Assembly (NCBI RefSeq): GCF_000376565.1
Contig: NZ_BARG01000041.1
Location: 1 to 64,000 of the forward strand
DNA from: Streptomyces hokutonensis
Lineage (GTDB): Bacteria > Actinomycetota > Actinomycetes > Streptomycetales > Streptomycetaceae
Length of the DNA: 64,000 bases
Reading direction: 5' to 3'
This document shows positions 7,098 to 16,871 of this stretch, piece after piece; the stretch's first letter is position 1, and the number at the start of each line of letters is the position of its first letter. The notes below the pieces were generated by a model. That model saw only the letters and a list, made by a program, of their open reading frames with translations, had not been told where the DNA came from and ran no database searches. The position numbers were made by a program, and so were the translations under genes.

Positions 7098-8714
7098 CTA
7101 CGAGCAGCGCTTTCTCTTCGCCGGCGGGGTCCCGCGGAGCAGATACGTGTCGATCGCGGAGTCGATGCACGTGCTGCCGCGGCCGTAGGCGGTGTGGCCG
7201 TCGCCGACGTAGGTGAGGAGGCGGGCCGAGGTGAGCTGGCGGGCGAGGGACTGGGCCCAGGGGTACGGGGTCGCCGGGTCGCGGGTCGTGCCGACGACCA
7301 CGATCGGGGCGGCGCCCTTCGCCTCGATGCGGTGGGGTTCACCCGTGGGCTTCACGGGCCAGTACGCGCAGTTCAGGGACGCCCAGGCGAGGCCGTCGCC
7401 GAAGACCGGGGACGCCTTCTCGAACGCGGGGAGCGCCTTCTCGACCTGTTCGGTGGTGGAGAACGCGGCCGGGAGGTCGAGGCAGTTCACGGCGGCGTTG
7501 GCGAACATCAGGTTCGAGTAGCGGCCGTCGGCGTCGCGCTCGTAGTAGCTGTCGGAGAGGACGAGCAGACCCGCGCCGTCGTTCTCCTTCATCGCCGAGG
7601 TGAGCGCCTCGCGCAGCTGTGGCCAGGCCGCCTCGTCGTACATCGCCGCGATCACGCCGGTGGTGGCGAGCGCCTCGCCGAGCTTGCGGCCGTCCGCGTC
7701 ACCGGTGGGGACGGGGTGCGCGTCGAGCTTGCGGAAGAAGGCCTTGAGGTTCGTGCCGACCTTGGCGGGGGTCGTGCCCTTGCCGCCGAGCGGGCAGTCC
7801 GGCTGCCGTACGCAGTCCTTCGCGAAGGACTGGAACGCCGTCTCGAAGCCCGCCGTCTGGTCGAGGTTCATCCGGCGCGCGGGGAGAGAGGGGTCCATCG
7901 CGCCGTCCAGGACCACGCGGCCGACCCGGTCGGGGAACAGCCCGGCGTACGTCGCCCCGAGGAACGTCCCGTACGACGCCCCGACGTACGTCAGTTTCCG
8001 GTCCCCCAGTACCGCCCGCAGGATGTCCATGTCCCGGGCCGCCTCGACCGTGGAGACATGGCGCAGCACGTCGGGCGAGTGGGCGCCGCAGCCCTCCGCG
8101 AACTTCTTGTACTCGTCGACGAGCCGGGTGGTCTCCCGCTGGTCGTCGGGGGTGGTGTCGGTCTGGGTGAACGTGTCCATGGCCCGGCCGCCGAGGCACT
8201 CGACGGGCTCGCTGCGGGCGACGCCCCGGGGGTCCATCGCGACCATGTCGTAGCGGGCGCGGACGGTGGCCGGGTAGCCGATCCCGGCGTACTGCTGGAG
8301 ATAGCCGACCGCGGAACCGCCCGGCCCGCCCGGGTTCACCATCAGCGAACCGAGCGGCTTGCCCTTGCCCGTGGCCTTCTTGCGGGCGACCGCGAGCCGG
8401 ATGTCCCCGGCGGTGGGCTTGGCGTAGTCCAGCGGCGCCTTCATCGTGGCGCACTCGAAGCCGGGGACACCGCAGGTGCGCCAGCTGAGCTTCTGCCCGT
8501 AGTACCGCGCGAGCGTGGACGGCGTCGACTGCGGCAGTGCGGCCAGCACCACCGCCGCTGCCGGACTCGCCGCCGGCGTCGAACTCCCCGAGGAGCACGC
8601 GGAACACGCGGACACGAGGAGCGCGGCCACGGCGAGCAGTGTGCCGCCGGTCCGACGGCTTCGGCGGGCCCGACCGGGCCGACTGGGTTGGCGGAGGGAG
8701 CGCCTGATGTGCAT
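7098..8714 (-). CDS. Secreted lipoprotein peptidase, alpha/beta hydrolase (S33 tripeptidyl aminopeptidase type)
   Basis: 538 aa. A basic N-terminus, hydrophobic LLAVAALLVSAC and a Cys at about 37 suggest a signal peptide with lipobox. The hydrolase core has the oxyanion segment NPGGPGGSAV, the nucleophile elbow GASYGTFLG, acid in TTRDPATPY and His in GDGHTAYG, the layout of Streptomyces tripeptidyl aminopeptidases that release N-terminal peptides outside the cell. ATG at 8714 is preferred to the frame start at 8762, which would put 16 odd residues before the signal. Monocistronic, between tRNA-Thr and holB. Confidence 0.85.
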   Translation of the reverse strand: MHIRRSLRQPSRPGRARRSRRTGGTLLAVAALLVSACSACSSGSSTPAASPAAAVVLAALPQSTPSTLARYYGQKLSWRTCGVPGFECATMKAPLDYAKPTAGDIRLAVARKKATGKGKPLGSLMVNPGGPGGSAVGYLQQYAGIGYPATVRARYDMVAMDPRGVARSEPVECLGGRAMDTFTQTDTTPDDQRETTRLVDEYKKFAEGCGAHSPDVLRHVSTVEAARDMDILRAVLGDRKLTYVGASYGTFLGATYAGLFPDRVGRVVLDGAMDPSLPARRMNLDQTAGFETAFQSFAKDCVRQPDCPLGGKGTTPAKVGTNLKAFFRKLDAHPVPTGDADGRKLGEALATTGVIAAMYDEAAWPQLREALTSAMKENDGAGLLVLSDSYYERDADGRYSNLMFANAAVNCLDLPAAFSTTEQVEKALPAFEKASPVFGDGLAWASLNCAYWPVKPTGEPHRIEAKGAAPIVVVGTTRDPATPYPWAQSLARQLTSARLLTYVGDGHTAYGRGSTCIDSAIDTYLLRGTPPAKRKRCS

Positions 8715-8805
8715 CAGACGATCGTAACGTTGCGCAACCAATTGAACGCCCTGTGTACACAATCCACCTCGGACGAGTTACGTCGTCAACGTCACGCCCA
8801 CAAGA

Positions 8806-10011
8806 TCAGCCCGCTCTGAGCGCCAAGGTCATCGCCTCCACCGCGAGCAGCGGCGACACATTCCGGTCGAGCGCCTCTCTGCACGCGCCGATCGCGTCGA
8901 TACGACGCAGCGTGGCCTCCGGGGAACCGGCGCGGGCCAGCCGCTCCAAGGCGTCCTCGGCGTCCACGTTGGCGATCGCCACCCGTGAGCCGAGCTGGAG
9001 GGCGAGGACGTCACGGTAGAACGCGGTGAGGTCGGTCAGCGCGAGGTCCAGGCTGTCGCGCTGCGTGCGCGTTCTCCGGCGTTTCTGCTTGTCCTCCAGG
9101 TCCTTCATCACGCCCGCCGTGCCCCGGGGCATCCGGCTGCCCTGGCCACCGCCCATCGCCGCCTTCATCTCCTCGGTCTCCTTGCCGTCCACCTCCTCGG
9201 CCAGCTGCTTGGCGTCCTCCGCGGCGGCATCGACCAGCTCCTGGGCGGCCTTGAGGCAGCCACCGACGTCCTCGACGCGCAGCGGCAGCTTCAGCACCGT
9301 GGCCCGGCGCTCGCGCGCGGCCGGGTCCGTGGCGAGGCGGCGGGCCCGGTCGACATGGCCCTGGGTGGCGCGCGCGGCGGCCGCGGCCACGGCCGGTTCG
9401 ATGCCCTCGCGGCGTACGAGCATGTCGGCCACGGCGTCCACCGAGGGCGTCGTCAGGTTCAGGTGGCGGCAGCGGGAGCGGATCGTGGGGAGGACGTCCT
9501 CGATCGAGGGGGCGCAGAGGAGCCAGACCGTGCGGGGGGCGGGTTCCTCCACGGCCTTGAGGACGGCGTTGGCCGACTTCTCGTTCAGCCGCTCGGCGTC
9601 CTCGACGAGGATGATCTGCCAGCGGCCGGTCGCCGGCGAGGTGAACGACTTGCGGACCGTGTCCCGCATGTCGTCGGCGAGGATCTGGGTGCCCACGGCG
9701 GCGACGGTGGTGACGTCGGCGTGGGTGCCGATCAGCGCCGTATGACAGCCGTCGCAGAAGCCGCAGCCGGGGCTGCCGCCGAGCGCGCGGTCGGGGCTCA
9801 CGCACTGGAGCGCGGCGGCGAAGGCCCGCGCCGCCTGGTTGCGTCCCGCGCCGGGCGGGCCGGTGAACAGCCAGGCGTGGGTCATCTTCGACGCCTCCGG
9901 CGGAGGCGTGCCGTTGGTCGCCGCGGTGACGAAGGCGTCGGCGTCCCGAGCGGCGGCGTCGAGCTGCTCGCTCACCTTCTCCTGACCCACCAGGTCATCC
10001 CACACGGTCAT
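8806..10011 (-). CDS. holB: DNA polymerase III delta-prime subunit
   Basis: 401 aa clamp-loader subunit of the AAA+ family. It opens MTVWDDLVGQE, has a P-loop GPPGAGRNQ in which the usual Lys-Thr is Arg-Asn (delta-prime subunits are typically non-hydrolysing), a zinc cluster with Cys in LQCVSPD and CGFCDGC, an acidic box ILVEDAERL and sensor-1-type SRCRHLNL. A charged central insert (about 275-315, EEMKAAMGGG) is common in actinobacterial versions. It lies 123 bp downstream of tmk, the same pairing as in other actinobacteria. Confidence 0.93.
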   Translation of the reverse strand: MTVWDDLVGQEKVSEQLDAAARDADAFVTAATNGTPPPEASKMTHAWLFTGPPGAGRNQAARAFAAALQCVSPDRALGGSPGCGFCDGCHTALIGTHADVTTVAAVGTQILADDMRDTVRKSFTSPATGRWQIILVEDAERLNEKSANAVLKAVEEPAPRTVWLLCAPSIEDVLPTIRSRCRHLNLTTPSVDAVADMLVRREGIEPAVAAAAARATQGHVDRARRLATDPAARERRATVLKLPLRVEDVGGCLKAAQELVDAAAEDAKQLAEEVDGKETEEMKAAMGGGQGSRMPRGTAGVMKDLEDKQKRRRTRTQRDSLDLALTDLTAFYRDVLALQLGSRVAIANVDAEDALERLARAGSPEATLRRIDAIGACREALDRNVSPLLAVEAMTLALRAG

Positions 10012-10134
10012 GGGTCACCGGCCCTTTCGTCACGCCTCGGGTTACGCGATCCATTGTGCGGGCCACCACTGACAACGAGGGCCGGGCAGTCGACGAGAGC
10101 CGGCGGGGGCAGTGTGGAACCGCCCCCGTCGCCG

Positions 10135-13100
10135 TCAGCCCCTGCGTCCCCGGCCACGGCCCCGCCCGCGGCCCGTGTCGTCGTCCTGGTCGAAGTCGCC
10201 TGCCTCGTGCGGGCCGAGCAGTTCGTCGGCCAGCGAGGGCAGGTCGTCCAGCGGAGTCTCCTCGGCCCAGTCGGGGCGCGGCCTGCGTCGCGGGGTGCCC
10301 TGCTCGTCGACCTGGGGCAGTTCGCGGGTGCGGTCCTCGGTCCGGTCGGCCCGACCGGCCGGACGCTCGTCGCGGAAGAAGCCCTCGGGCACCCGGTCCG
10401 ACGGATCGTCGTCGCGCACCGGCGGCAACACCGCGGTCTCGTCCGCGGCACCGACCGGCGGCAGCACGGCCGTCTCGTCGGCGGCACCGGACGGCACGGG
10501 CGGCAGTACGGCCGTCTCCTCGGCGGCGGACACCGGCGGCAGGACCGCCGTCTCGTCCGCGGCCCCCTCGGGAGCGGGCGGCTGCGGCAGCTCCGCCGTC
10601 GCCTCGGAGTCGCGGGCCTCGGAGTCCGCGGACACCGACCGCAGTACGGCCGTCTCCTCACGGGAACCGGAAGTCACCGGCCGCAGCACAGCCGTCTCGT
10701 CCGCCGGCCGCCCGCTCGCGCCCGACGGCTTCACCAACGGCGTCTGCACGGTCGACGCCTCGGACCTGACCTCGGAAGCGGCGGGAACCGCCGGAGCCGT
10801 CGGCTGCCGTGCGGCCACCTCGGCGGCAGCCGCCGCTTCCGCCGCCAACCGGCGTGCCTCCTCGGCCGCGAGCAGCGCCGCCTCGGCCTTGCGCTGCTTC
10901 TCGCGGCGCCGCTCCTCGGCCTCGGCGCGCAGCCGGGCCTCCTCCTCGGCCTGCTTGCGCAGCCGGTCGGCCTCGGCCCTGCGGCGGGCCTCCTCGGCGG
11001 CGCGGGCCTCTTCCTCGGCGAGGAGACGGGCCTTCTCCTCCTCGGCCCGCCTGCGCGCTTCCTCGGCACGCTGGCGGGCCTCCTCGGCCTGGCGTTCGGC
11101 CTCGCGGCGCTGGGCCTCCTCCAGCTCGCGCCGCTTGCGCTCCTCCTCCTCGGCGCGCAGCTGGGCGAGCCGCTCCTGGCGCTCGCGCTCCAGGCGCTCC
11201 TCCTCGGCCTTGCGGGCGGCCTCTTCCTCCGCCTTGCGGCGGGCCTCCTCCTCGGCGGCCTTGCGCGCCTCCTCCTGGGCCTTGATCTCGGCCTCGGAGA
11301 GCGGCAGGACCGTGTCGAGGCGGTGCCTGATGACCGTGGTGACGGCCTCGGGCTCCTGGCCTGCGTCGACCACCAGGTAGCGGCCCGGGTCGGCGGCGGC
11401 CAGCGTGAGGAAACCGGACCGTACGCGTGCGTGGAACTCGGCGGGCTCCGACTCCAGCCGGTCCGGCGCCTCCGTGAACCGCTCGCGGGCGGTCTCCGGG
11501 TCGACGTCCAGCAGGACGGTCATGTGCGGGACGAGTCCATCGGTGGCCCACCGGTTGATGCGGGCGATCTCGGTCGGGGAGAGGTCCCGGCCCGCGCCCT
11601 GGTAGGCGACGGAGGAATCGATGTAGCGGTCCGAGATGACGACCGCGCCCCGCTCCAGGGCGGGCCGTACGACGGTGTCGACATGCTCCGCGCGGTCGGC
11701 CGCGTACAGCAGGGCCTCCGCGCGGTGGGACAGTCCCGCCGACGACACGTCGAGCAGGATCGACCGCAGCCGCTTGCCGACCGGGGTCGCCCCGGGCTCA
11801 CGGGTCAGTACGACCTCGTGTCCCTTGCCCCTTATCCACTCGGCGAGGGCCTCGGCCTGGGTGGACTTCCCGGCGCCGTCGCCGCCCTCCAGGGCGATGA
11901 AGAAGCCGGTGGTCGCGGGCACGGTGTCGGGGTCGTCGCCGCCGAGCAGCGCGTCCCGCAGGTCGTGCCGCAGCGGTACTCCGGAGCGGTCGTCGACCTT
12001 GGCCAGCACCAGCGCGGCGACGGGCAGCAGCAGCGCGCCGACCAGCATCAGCGTGAACGCGGCACCGCCGTGCGCGAACACGAACTTGCCGTTCTCCAGG
12101 CGGTGCGGGCCGATCAGCGCCGCCACCAGGGGGGCGATCAGCGCGCCGAGCGCCACGGAGACACGGACGACCGCGTGCAGGTGCTCGGTCGTACGGGCCC
12201 TGCGGTAGTCCTCGGCCTCCTGGTCGAGGAGGGTGTGCCCGGTGTTGGCGGCCACGCCCGCGCCGATGCCGGCCAGGGCGACGATCAGCAGCACGGTGGT
12301 GAGGTCCGGGACCAGGCCGGCGGCGAGCAGCGCGATGCCGGTGAACGCGATCGCGAGGGTCAGCAGGCGGCGCCGGGACAGCGTGGGCAGCAGGGCGGGC
12401 GCCGTACGGATGCCGACCACGACTCCGCCGGTCAGCCCGAGCACCAGCAGCCCGAAGGTCACCGGGCCGCCGTGGAGGTCCTTGGCCTGGAGCACGGACA
12501 CGGCGACGGCGGCGGAGATCGCCCCGGCGACGGCCGCGCAGGCGACCACGAGCAGCGCGATCGCGCCGGTACGGCCCTTGTCGATGCCGGTGCCCGTCCT
12601 GGGGCGGCGCAGCCCCTCGAGCGGCGACCGCGCGCGCGGGGTGCGGATTCCGGGCAGTTCCAGGGCGGTCAGCACGGAGAGGGACGCGGCGAACAGTCCG
12701 GCGGCGACGTACGAACCGAGCGCCGCCTGGTGCTGGGCGAACCAGGCGACGCCCGTGCCCAGGAGGTTGTTGAGCAGCGCGGCCACGACGAGGGCCGCGG
12801 CGGCGAGGGGGATCGCCACGAAGCTGGTGCGCAGCGACAGCCGGCGCAGGGCGTCCATGTGGTCGGGCAGCGGCCGGACCGTGGCGCCCTCCAGCGGCGG
12901 GGCCGGCAGCAGGGCGGGCGCCGCGCTCTCGCGGCACACCGTCCAGAAGCGCTCGGCGACTCCGACGACGAAGGCGGTCACCAGGAGCACGGCCAGTGCG
13001 TTGTCCGGAGTCCAGTCGATCCACAGGGGGGCGACGATCAGCAGCGCGGCCCTCACACCGTCCGCGCCGACCATGGTCCAGCGCCGGTCGAGAGGGCCGT

Positions 13101-13431
13101 CCTGCGAGGTCAGCGAGGTGAGCGGGCCGAGGAGCACCGCCCCGAAGAGCAGTGTCGCCAGGATGCGCGCCCCGAAGACGGCCGCCACCGCGAACGCCAC
13201 GCCCCGATAGCCACCGCCGAACGAGCCCTGGGCGATCGCCGATTGGAGGGCGAGCACGACCAGGACCAGCAGGGCGAGGGTGTCACCGACACCCGTCACG
13301 AACTGCGCGCTCCACAACCGCTTGAGCTGCGGCTGGCGCAGCAGGGCGCGGACGGCACGCTCGCGGGAGTCCGCGACAAGGGCGTCGTCGGGGGCCGGCT
13401 GGTGGGCCGTTGGCTGCTCGGCTGGCGTCAT
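10135..13431 (-). CDS. tmk: dTMP kinase fused to MFS-like membrane domain, coiled coil and ETAVLPPV repeats
   Basis: 1098 aa, about five times a normal thymidylate kinase. (1) Residues about 30-490: transporter-like membrane domain with about ten to twelve helices (VTGVGDTLALLVLVVLAL, GLLVLGLTGGVVVGI). (2) About 505-705: kinase making dTDP from dTMP, with P-loop ALEGGDGAGKST, LTREPG, the DR motif ISDRYIDSSVAYQG. (3) About 710-870: a highly charged Glu/Arg/Ala coiled coil (AEEEARRKAEEEAARKAEEE). (4) About 908-1003: six ETAVL repeats, mostly ETAVLPPV. (5) An Asp-rich then Gly/Arg tail ending GRGRGRGRGRRG. The MFS-kinase fusion is known in Streptomyces; the role of the added parts is unknown. 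Upstream of holB. Confidence 0.92.
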   Translation of the reverse strand: MTPAEQPTAHQPAPDDALVADSRERAVRALLRQPQLKRLWSAQFVTGVGDTLALLVLVVLALQSAIAQGSFGGGYRGVAFAVAAVFGARILATLLFGAVLLGPLTSLTSQDGPLDRRWTMVGADGVRAALLIVAPLWIDWTPDNALAVLLVTAFVVGVAERFWTVCRESAAPALLPAPPLEGATVRPLPDHMDALRRLSLRTSFVAIPLAAAALVVAALLNNLLGTGVAWFAQHQAALGSYVAAGLFAASLSVLTALELPGIRTPRARSPLEGLRRPRTGTGIDKGRTGAIALLVVACAAVAGAISAAVAVSVLQAKDLHGGPVTFGLLVLGLTGGVVVGIRTAPALLPTLSRRRLLTLAIAFTGIALLAAGLVPDLTTVLLIVALAGIGAGVAANTGHTLLDQEAEDYRRARTTEHLHAVVRVSVALGALIAPLVAALIGPHRLENGKFVFAHGGAAFTLMLVGALLLPVAALVLAKVDDRSGVPLRHDLRDALLGGDDPDTVPATTGFFIALEGGDGAGKSTQAEALAEWIRGKGHEVVLTREPGATPVGKRLRSILLDVSSAGLSHRAEALLYAADRAEHVDTVVRPALERGAVVISDRYIDSSVAYQGAGRDLSPTEIARINRWATDGLVPHMTVLLDVDPETARERFTEAPDRLESEPAEFHARVRSGFLTLAAADPGRYLVVDAGQEPEAVTTVIRHRLDTVLPLSEAEIKAQEEARKAAEEEARRKAEEEAARKAEEERLERERQERLAQLRAEEEERKRRELEEAQRREAERQAEEARQRAEEARRRAEEEKARLLAEEEARAAEEARRRAEADRLRKQAEEEARLRAEAEERRREKQRKAEAALLAAEEARRLAAEAAAAAEVAARQPTAPAVPAASEVRSEASTVQTPLVKPSGASGRPADETAVLRPVTSGSREETAVLRSVSADSEARDSEATAELPQPPAPEGAADETAVLPPVSAAEETAVLPPVPSGAADETAVLPPVGAADETAVLPPVRDDDPSDRVPEGFFRDERPAGRADRTEDRTRELPQVDEQGTPRRRPRPDWAEETPLDDLPSLADELLGPHEAGDFDQDDDTGRGRGRGRGRRG

Positions 13432-13577
13432 GCTTTCAGCCTATCGGCAGCCACCGACATCAAGCCGCGCCCGCCCGGACCTGCGCACACCCCGACACCA
13501 AAGTGATGCCGGGGCGTTCGTTTCGAGACCTTGCGGTGCAGGAAGCGTGTGCGCCGCAAGGCTCGGGCAACGGCTCG

Positions 13578-16415
13578 TCAGTCCTCGGACGTCACCTTGG
13601 ACGTGGCCGTCTTCTTGGCCGTCGCCGTCTTCGCGGCCGTGGTCGTCTTCTTGGCGGCAGCCGTCGTCTTCGCGACGGCCTTCTTGGCGGTCGTCGTCTT
13701 CTTCGCGGGCGCCTTCTTGGCCGCCGTCTTCTTCGCCGGGGCCTTCTTCGCCGTCTTCTTGGCGGGCGACTTGGCCCGCTTCTCGGCGAGCAGCTCGTAG
13801 CCGCGCTCCGGGCTGATCTCCTCGACGCTGTCGCCGGACCGGAGGGTCGCGTTGGTCTCGCCGTCGGTGACGTACGGCCCGAAGCGGCCGTCCTTGACGA
13901 CGACGGGCTTCTCGCTGACCGGGTCGGTGCCCAGTTCCTTCAGCGGCGGCTTGGCGGCGGCCCGGCCGCGCTGCTTGGGCTGGGAGTAGATCTCCAACGC
14001 CTCTTCGAGGGTGATCGTGAAGAGCTGGTCCTCGGTCTGCAGCGAGCGGGAGTCCGTGCCCTTCTTCAGGTACGGCCCGTAGCGCCCGTTCTGCGCGGTG
14101 ATCTCCACGCCCTCGGCGTCCTTGCCGACGACCCGGGGCAGCGACATCAGCTTGAGGGCGTCGGCGAGCGTCACGGTGTCCAGGGACATCGACTTGAACA
14201 GCGAGGCCGTACGCGGCTTGACGGCGTTCTTGCCGGTCTTCGGGGTGCCCTCGGGGAGCACCTCCGTGACGTACGGGCCGTAGCGGCCGTCACGGGCGAT
14301 GATCTGGTGGCCCGACTCGGGGTCGGCGCCCAGCTCGAAGTCGCCGCTCGGCTTGGCGAGCAGTTCCTCGGCGTGCTCGACGCTCAGCTCGTCCGGGGCC
14401 AGGTCCTCGGGGACGTCGGCGCGCTGGTGGTTCTCGGAGTCCTTCTCGCCGCGCTCCACGTAGGGGCCGTAGCGGCCCACCCGCAGCATGATGTCGTTGC
14501 CGACAGGGAAGGACGACACCTCGCGGGCGTCGATCGCGCCCAGGTCGGTGACGAGCTCCTTGAGGCCGCCCAGGTGGTCTCCGTCGCCGTTGCCCGCCTC
14601 GGCGGCGCCGCGCGCCTCGCCCTCGCCGAAGTAGAAGCGGCGCAGCCACGGCACGGCCTGGGCCTCGCCGCTGGCGATGCGGTCGAGGTCGTCCTCCATC
14701 TTGGCGGTGAAGCTGTAGTCGACGAGCCGCCCGAAGTGCTTCTCCAGGAGGTTGACCACGGCGAAGGACAGGAAGGACGGCACCAGGGCCGTGCCCTTCT
14801 TGAAGACGTAGCCGCGGTCGAGGATGGTGCCGATGATCGACGCGTACGTCGACGGGCGGCCGATCTCGCGTTCTTCGAGCTCCTTGACGAGGCTGGCCTC
14901 GGTGTAGCGGGCCGGGGGCTTGGTGGCGTGCCCGTCGACCGTGATCTCCTCGGCGGACAGCGCGTCGCCCTCGGCGACCTGGGGCAGCCGGCGCTCGCGG
15001 TCGTCCAGCTCGGCGTTCGGGTCGTCGGCGCCCTCCACGTAGGCCTTCAGGAAGCCGTGGAAGGTGATCGTCTTGCCGGAGGCGCTGAACTCGGCGTCCC
15101 GGCCGTCGGAGGAGGTGCCCGCGATCTTCACGGTCACCGAGTTGCCGACCGCGTCCTTCATCTGGGAGGCGACGGTCCGCTTCCAGATCAGCTCGTAGAG
15201 CTTGAACTGGTCGCCGGTCAGACCGGTCTCGGCCGGGGTGCGGAAACGATCACCCGAGGGGCGGATCGCCTCGTGCGCCTCCTGGGCGTTCTTGACCTTC
15301 CCGGCGTAGACGCGCGGCTGGGCCGGCAGGTAGTCGGCGCCGTACAGCTGCGTCACCTGGGCGCGGGCGGCGGTGATCGCCGTCTCGCTCAGGGTCGTGG
15401 AGTCCGTACGCATGTAGGTGATGTAGCCGTTCTCGTACAGCTTCTGCGCGACCTGCATGGTGGCCTTGGCGCCGAAGCCGAGCTTGCGGCTGGCCTCCTG
15501 CTGGAGCGTCGTCGTACGGAACGGGGCGTACGGCGAACGTCGGTACGGCTTCGACTCGACGGAGCGGACGGCGAAGTCGGTGTTCTCCAGGGCGGCGGCG
15601 AGGGCGCGGGCGTTCTCCTCGTCGAGGTGAAGGGTGTTCTCGCCCTTGAGCTGTCCCAGGGAGTCGAAGTCGCGGCCCTGCGCGACCCGCTTGCCGTCGA
15701 CGGCCTGCAGGCGGGCGACGAGCGACGACGGGTCCGACGCGTCTCCGGCGCGGCCGGTCGCGAAGGTGCCCGTCAGGTCCCAGTACTCGGCGGAACGGAA
15801 CGCGATGCGCTCGCGTTCCCGCTCGACCACGAGCCGGGTCGCGACCGACTGGACACGGCCGGCCGACAGGCGCGGCATGACCTTCTTCCACAGGACCGGC
15901 GAGACCTCGTAGCCGTAGAGGCGGTCGAGGATACGGCGGGTCTCCTGGGCGTCGACCAGGGTCTGGTTGAGGTCGCGCGGGTTGGCCACGGCGGCGCGGA
16001 TCGCGTCCTTGGTGATCTCGTGGAACACCATGCGCTTGACCGGGACCTTGGGCTTCAGGACCTCGAGGAGGTGCCACGCGATGGCCTCGCCCTCGCGGTC
16101 CTCATCGGTGGCGAGGAAGAGTTCGTCGGAGTCCTTGAGGAGGTCCTTGAGCTTCTTGACCTGGGCCCGCTTGTCGGCGTTGACCACATAGATGGGCTGG
16201 AAGTCGTGTTCGACGTCCACACCGAGGCGGCGCACCTCACCGGTGTACTTCTCGGGCACCTCGGCGGCGCCGTTGGGGAGGTCACGGATGTGCCCGACGC
16301 TCGCCTCGACGACATATCCGGGGCCGAGGTAGCCCTTGATCGTCTTCGCCTTGGCAGGGGACTCGACAATGACGAGTCGGCGGCCGCCGTGTGCGGTCTC
16401 GCTGGTCGGGGACAA
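13578..16415 (-). CDS. topA: DNA topoisomerase I (type IA)
   Basis: 945 aa from a TTG start (L in KLSPTSETAHGG); the first ATG of the frame at 16460 would add 15 residues rich in Arg/Pro that lack homology from memory. GAAGAG lies 5 nt and GGAG about 12 nt before the TTG. Toprim VIVESPAKAKTIKG and DEDREGEAIAWHL, active-site Tyr about 334 in YITYMRTDST. The C-terminus has four topoisomerase repeats with the signature GRYGPYV/GRFGPYV instead of zinc fingers, then a Lys/Ala tail (KKTAKKAPAKKTAAKKAPAK) that binds DNA in actinobacterial enzymes. Relaxes negative supercoils. Essential in relatives. Confidence 0.95.
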   Translation of the reverse strand: MSPTSETAHGGRRLVIVESPAKAKTIKGYLGPGYVVEASVGHIRDLPNGAAEVPEKYTGEVRRLGVDVEHDFQPIYVVNADKRAQVKKLKDLLKDSDELFLATDEDREGEAIAWHLLEVLKPKVPVKRMVFHEITKDAIRAAVANPRDLNQTLVDAQETRRILDRLYGYEVSPVLWKKVMPRLSAGRVQSVATRLVVERERERIAFRSAEYWDLTGTFATGRAGDASDPSSLVARLQAVDGKRVAQGRDFDSLGQLKGENTLHLDEENARALAAALENTDFAVRSVESKPYRRSPYAPFRTTTLQQEASRKLGFGAKATMQVAQKLYENGYITYMRTDSTTLSETAITAARAQVTQLYGADYLPAQPRVYAGKVKNAQEAHEAIRPSGDRFRTPAETGLTGDQFKLYELIWKRTVASQMKDAVGNSVTVKIAGTSSDGRDAEFSASGKTITFHGFLKAYVEGADDPNAELDDRERRLPQVAEGDALSAEEITVDGHATKPPARYTEASLVKELEEREIGRPSTYASIIGTILDRGYVFKKGTALVPSFLSFAVVNLLEKHFGRLVDYSFTAKMEDDLDRIASGEAQAVPWLRRFYFGEGEARGAAEAGNGDGDHLGGLKELVTDLGAIDAREVSSFPVGNDIMLRVGRYGPYVERGEKDSENHQRADVPEDLAPDELSVEHAEELLAKPSGDFELGADPESGHQIIARDGRYGPYVTEVLPEGTPKTGKNAVKPRTASLFKSMSLDTVTLADALKLMSLPRVVGKDAEGVEITAQNGRYGPYLKKGTDSRSLQTEDQLFTITLEEALEIYSQPKQRGRAAAKPPLKELGTDPVSEKPVVVKDGRFGPYVTDGETNATLRSGDSVEEISPERGYELLAEKRAKSPAKKTAKKAPAKKTAAKKAPAKKTTTAKKAVAKTTAAAKKTTTAAKTATAKKTATSKVTSED

Positions 16416-16673
16416 CTTCGCTCTTCTCTCCGGTCGACGCTGGGGCCTCCCCTGGGGCAAGCGGGGCCGCTTGGTCCCGGGGTCGGGTCATGGTGACGCT
16501 GCGGAGTGTGACGGTACATCCCGCCCCCGTGTCAAACGGGAAAAGCCCGCAACGGCCACTCGAACGGTAACCCGACTACCGCCATTCCTGCCGCCCGGAG
16601 TCCCCACCGGCCTTTTCGGGGCGATCCGGAGGGTGATCCCCCGGTTGCCCGCGCCCCGGCACGGTCGCGGTGC

Positions 16674-16871
16674 TCAGACGTGCAGGAAGCACCAGGTTCC
16701 GAGGAGGAGCGCGGCGATCGCGACGACGCCCGCGAGGGTCGCCGATGCGACCTGGTTCACACCCTCGGCGACGGGTTCGCGGTGGCGCACCCTGACCGCG
16801 GTCCACAGCAGCAGCGCGCCTCCGAACAGGGCGAACACCAACCCCGCGAAGATCGCCGGCCCGCTCTCCAT
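16674..16871 (-). CDS. Small two-helix membrane protein (65 aa)
   Basis: Begins MESGPAIFAGLVFALFGG, first helix about 5-25, charged middle RVRHREPVAEGVNQ, second helix ATLAGVVAIAALLLGTWCF. A very strong ribosome site, GGGAGGGG at 16885-16878, is 6 nt before the ATG, which fixes the start. It lies between the kinase and topA on the same strand (95 bp after the kinase stop). Function unknown. Confidence 0.75.
   Translation of the reverse strand: MESGPAIFAGLVFALFGGALLLWTAVRVRHREPVAEGVNQVASATLAGVVAIAALLLGTWCFLHV

Noticed and set aside
10810..11300. CRISPR-like or satellite repeat in tmk
   Set aside because: The repetition is from Glu/Ala/Arg coiled-coil codons, irregular in length and without spacers. 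No CRISPR array was seen anywhere in the window.
9355..13506. Very long plus-strand open frame (1383 codons) opposite holB and tmk
   Set aside because: Composition (Gly/Arg/Val/Leu runs, e.g. GGHRRQDRRLVRG) is that of an antisense shadow in high-GC DNA; the minus strand encodes clear holB and tmk.
13410..16496. 1028-codon plus-strand frame opposite topA
   Set aside because: Antisense shadow of topA; no motif and no ribosome site.
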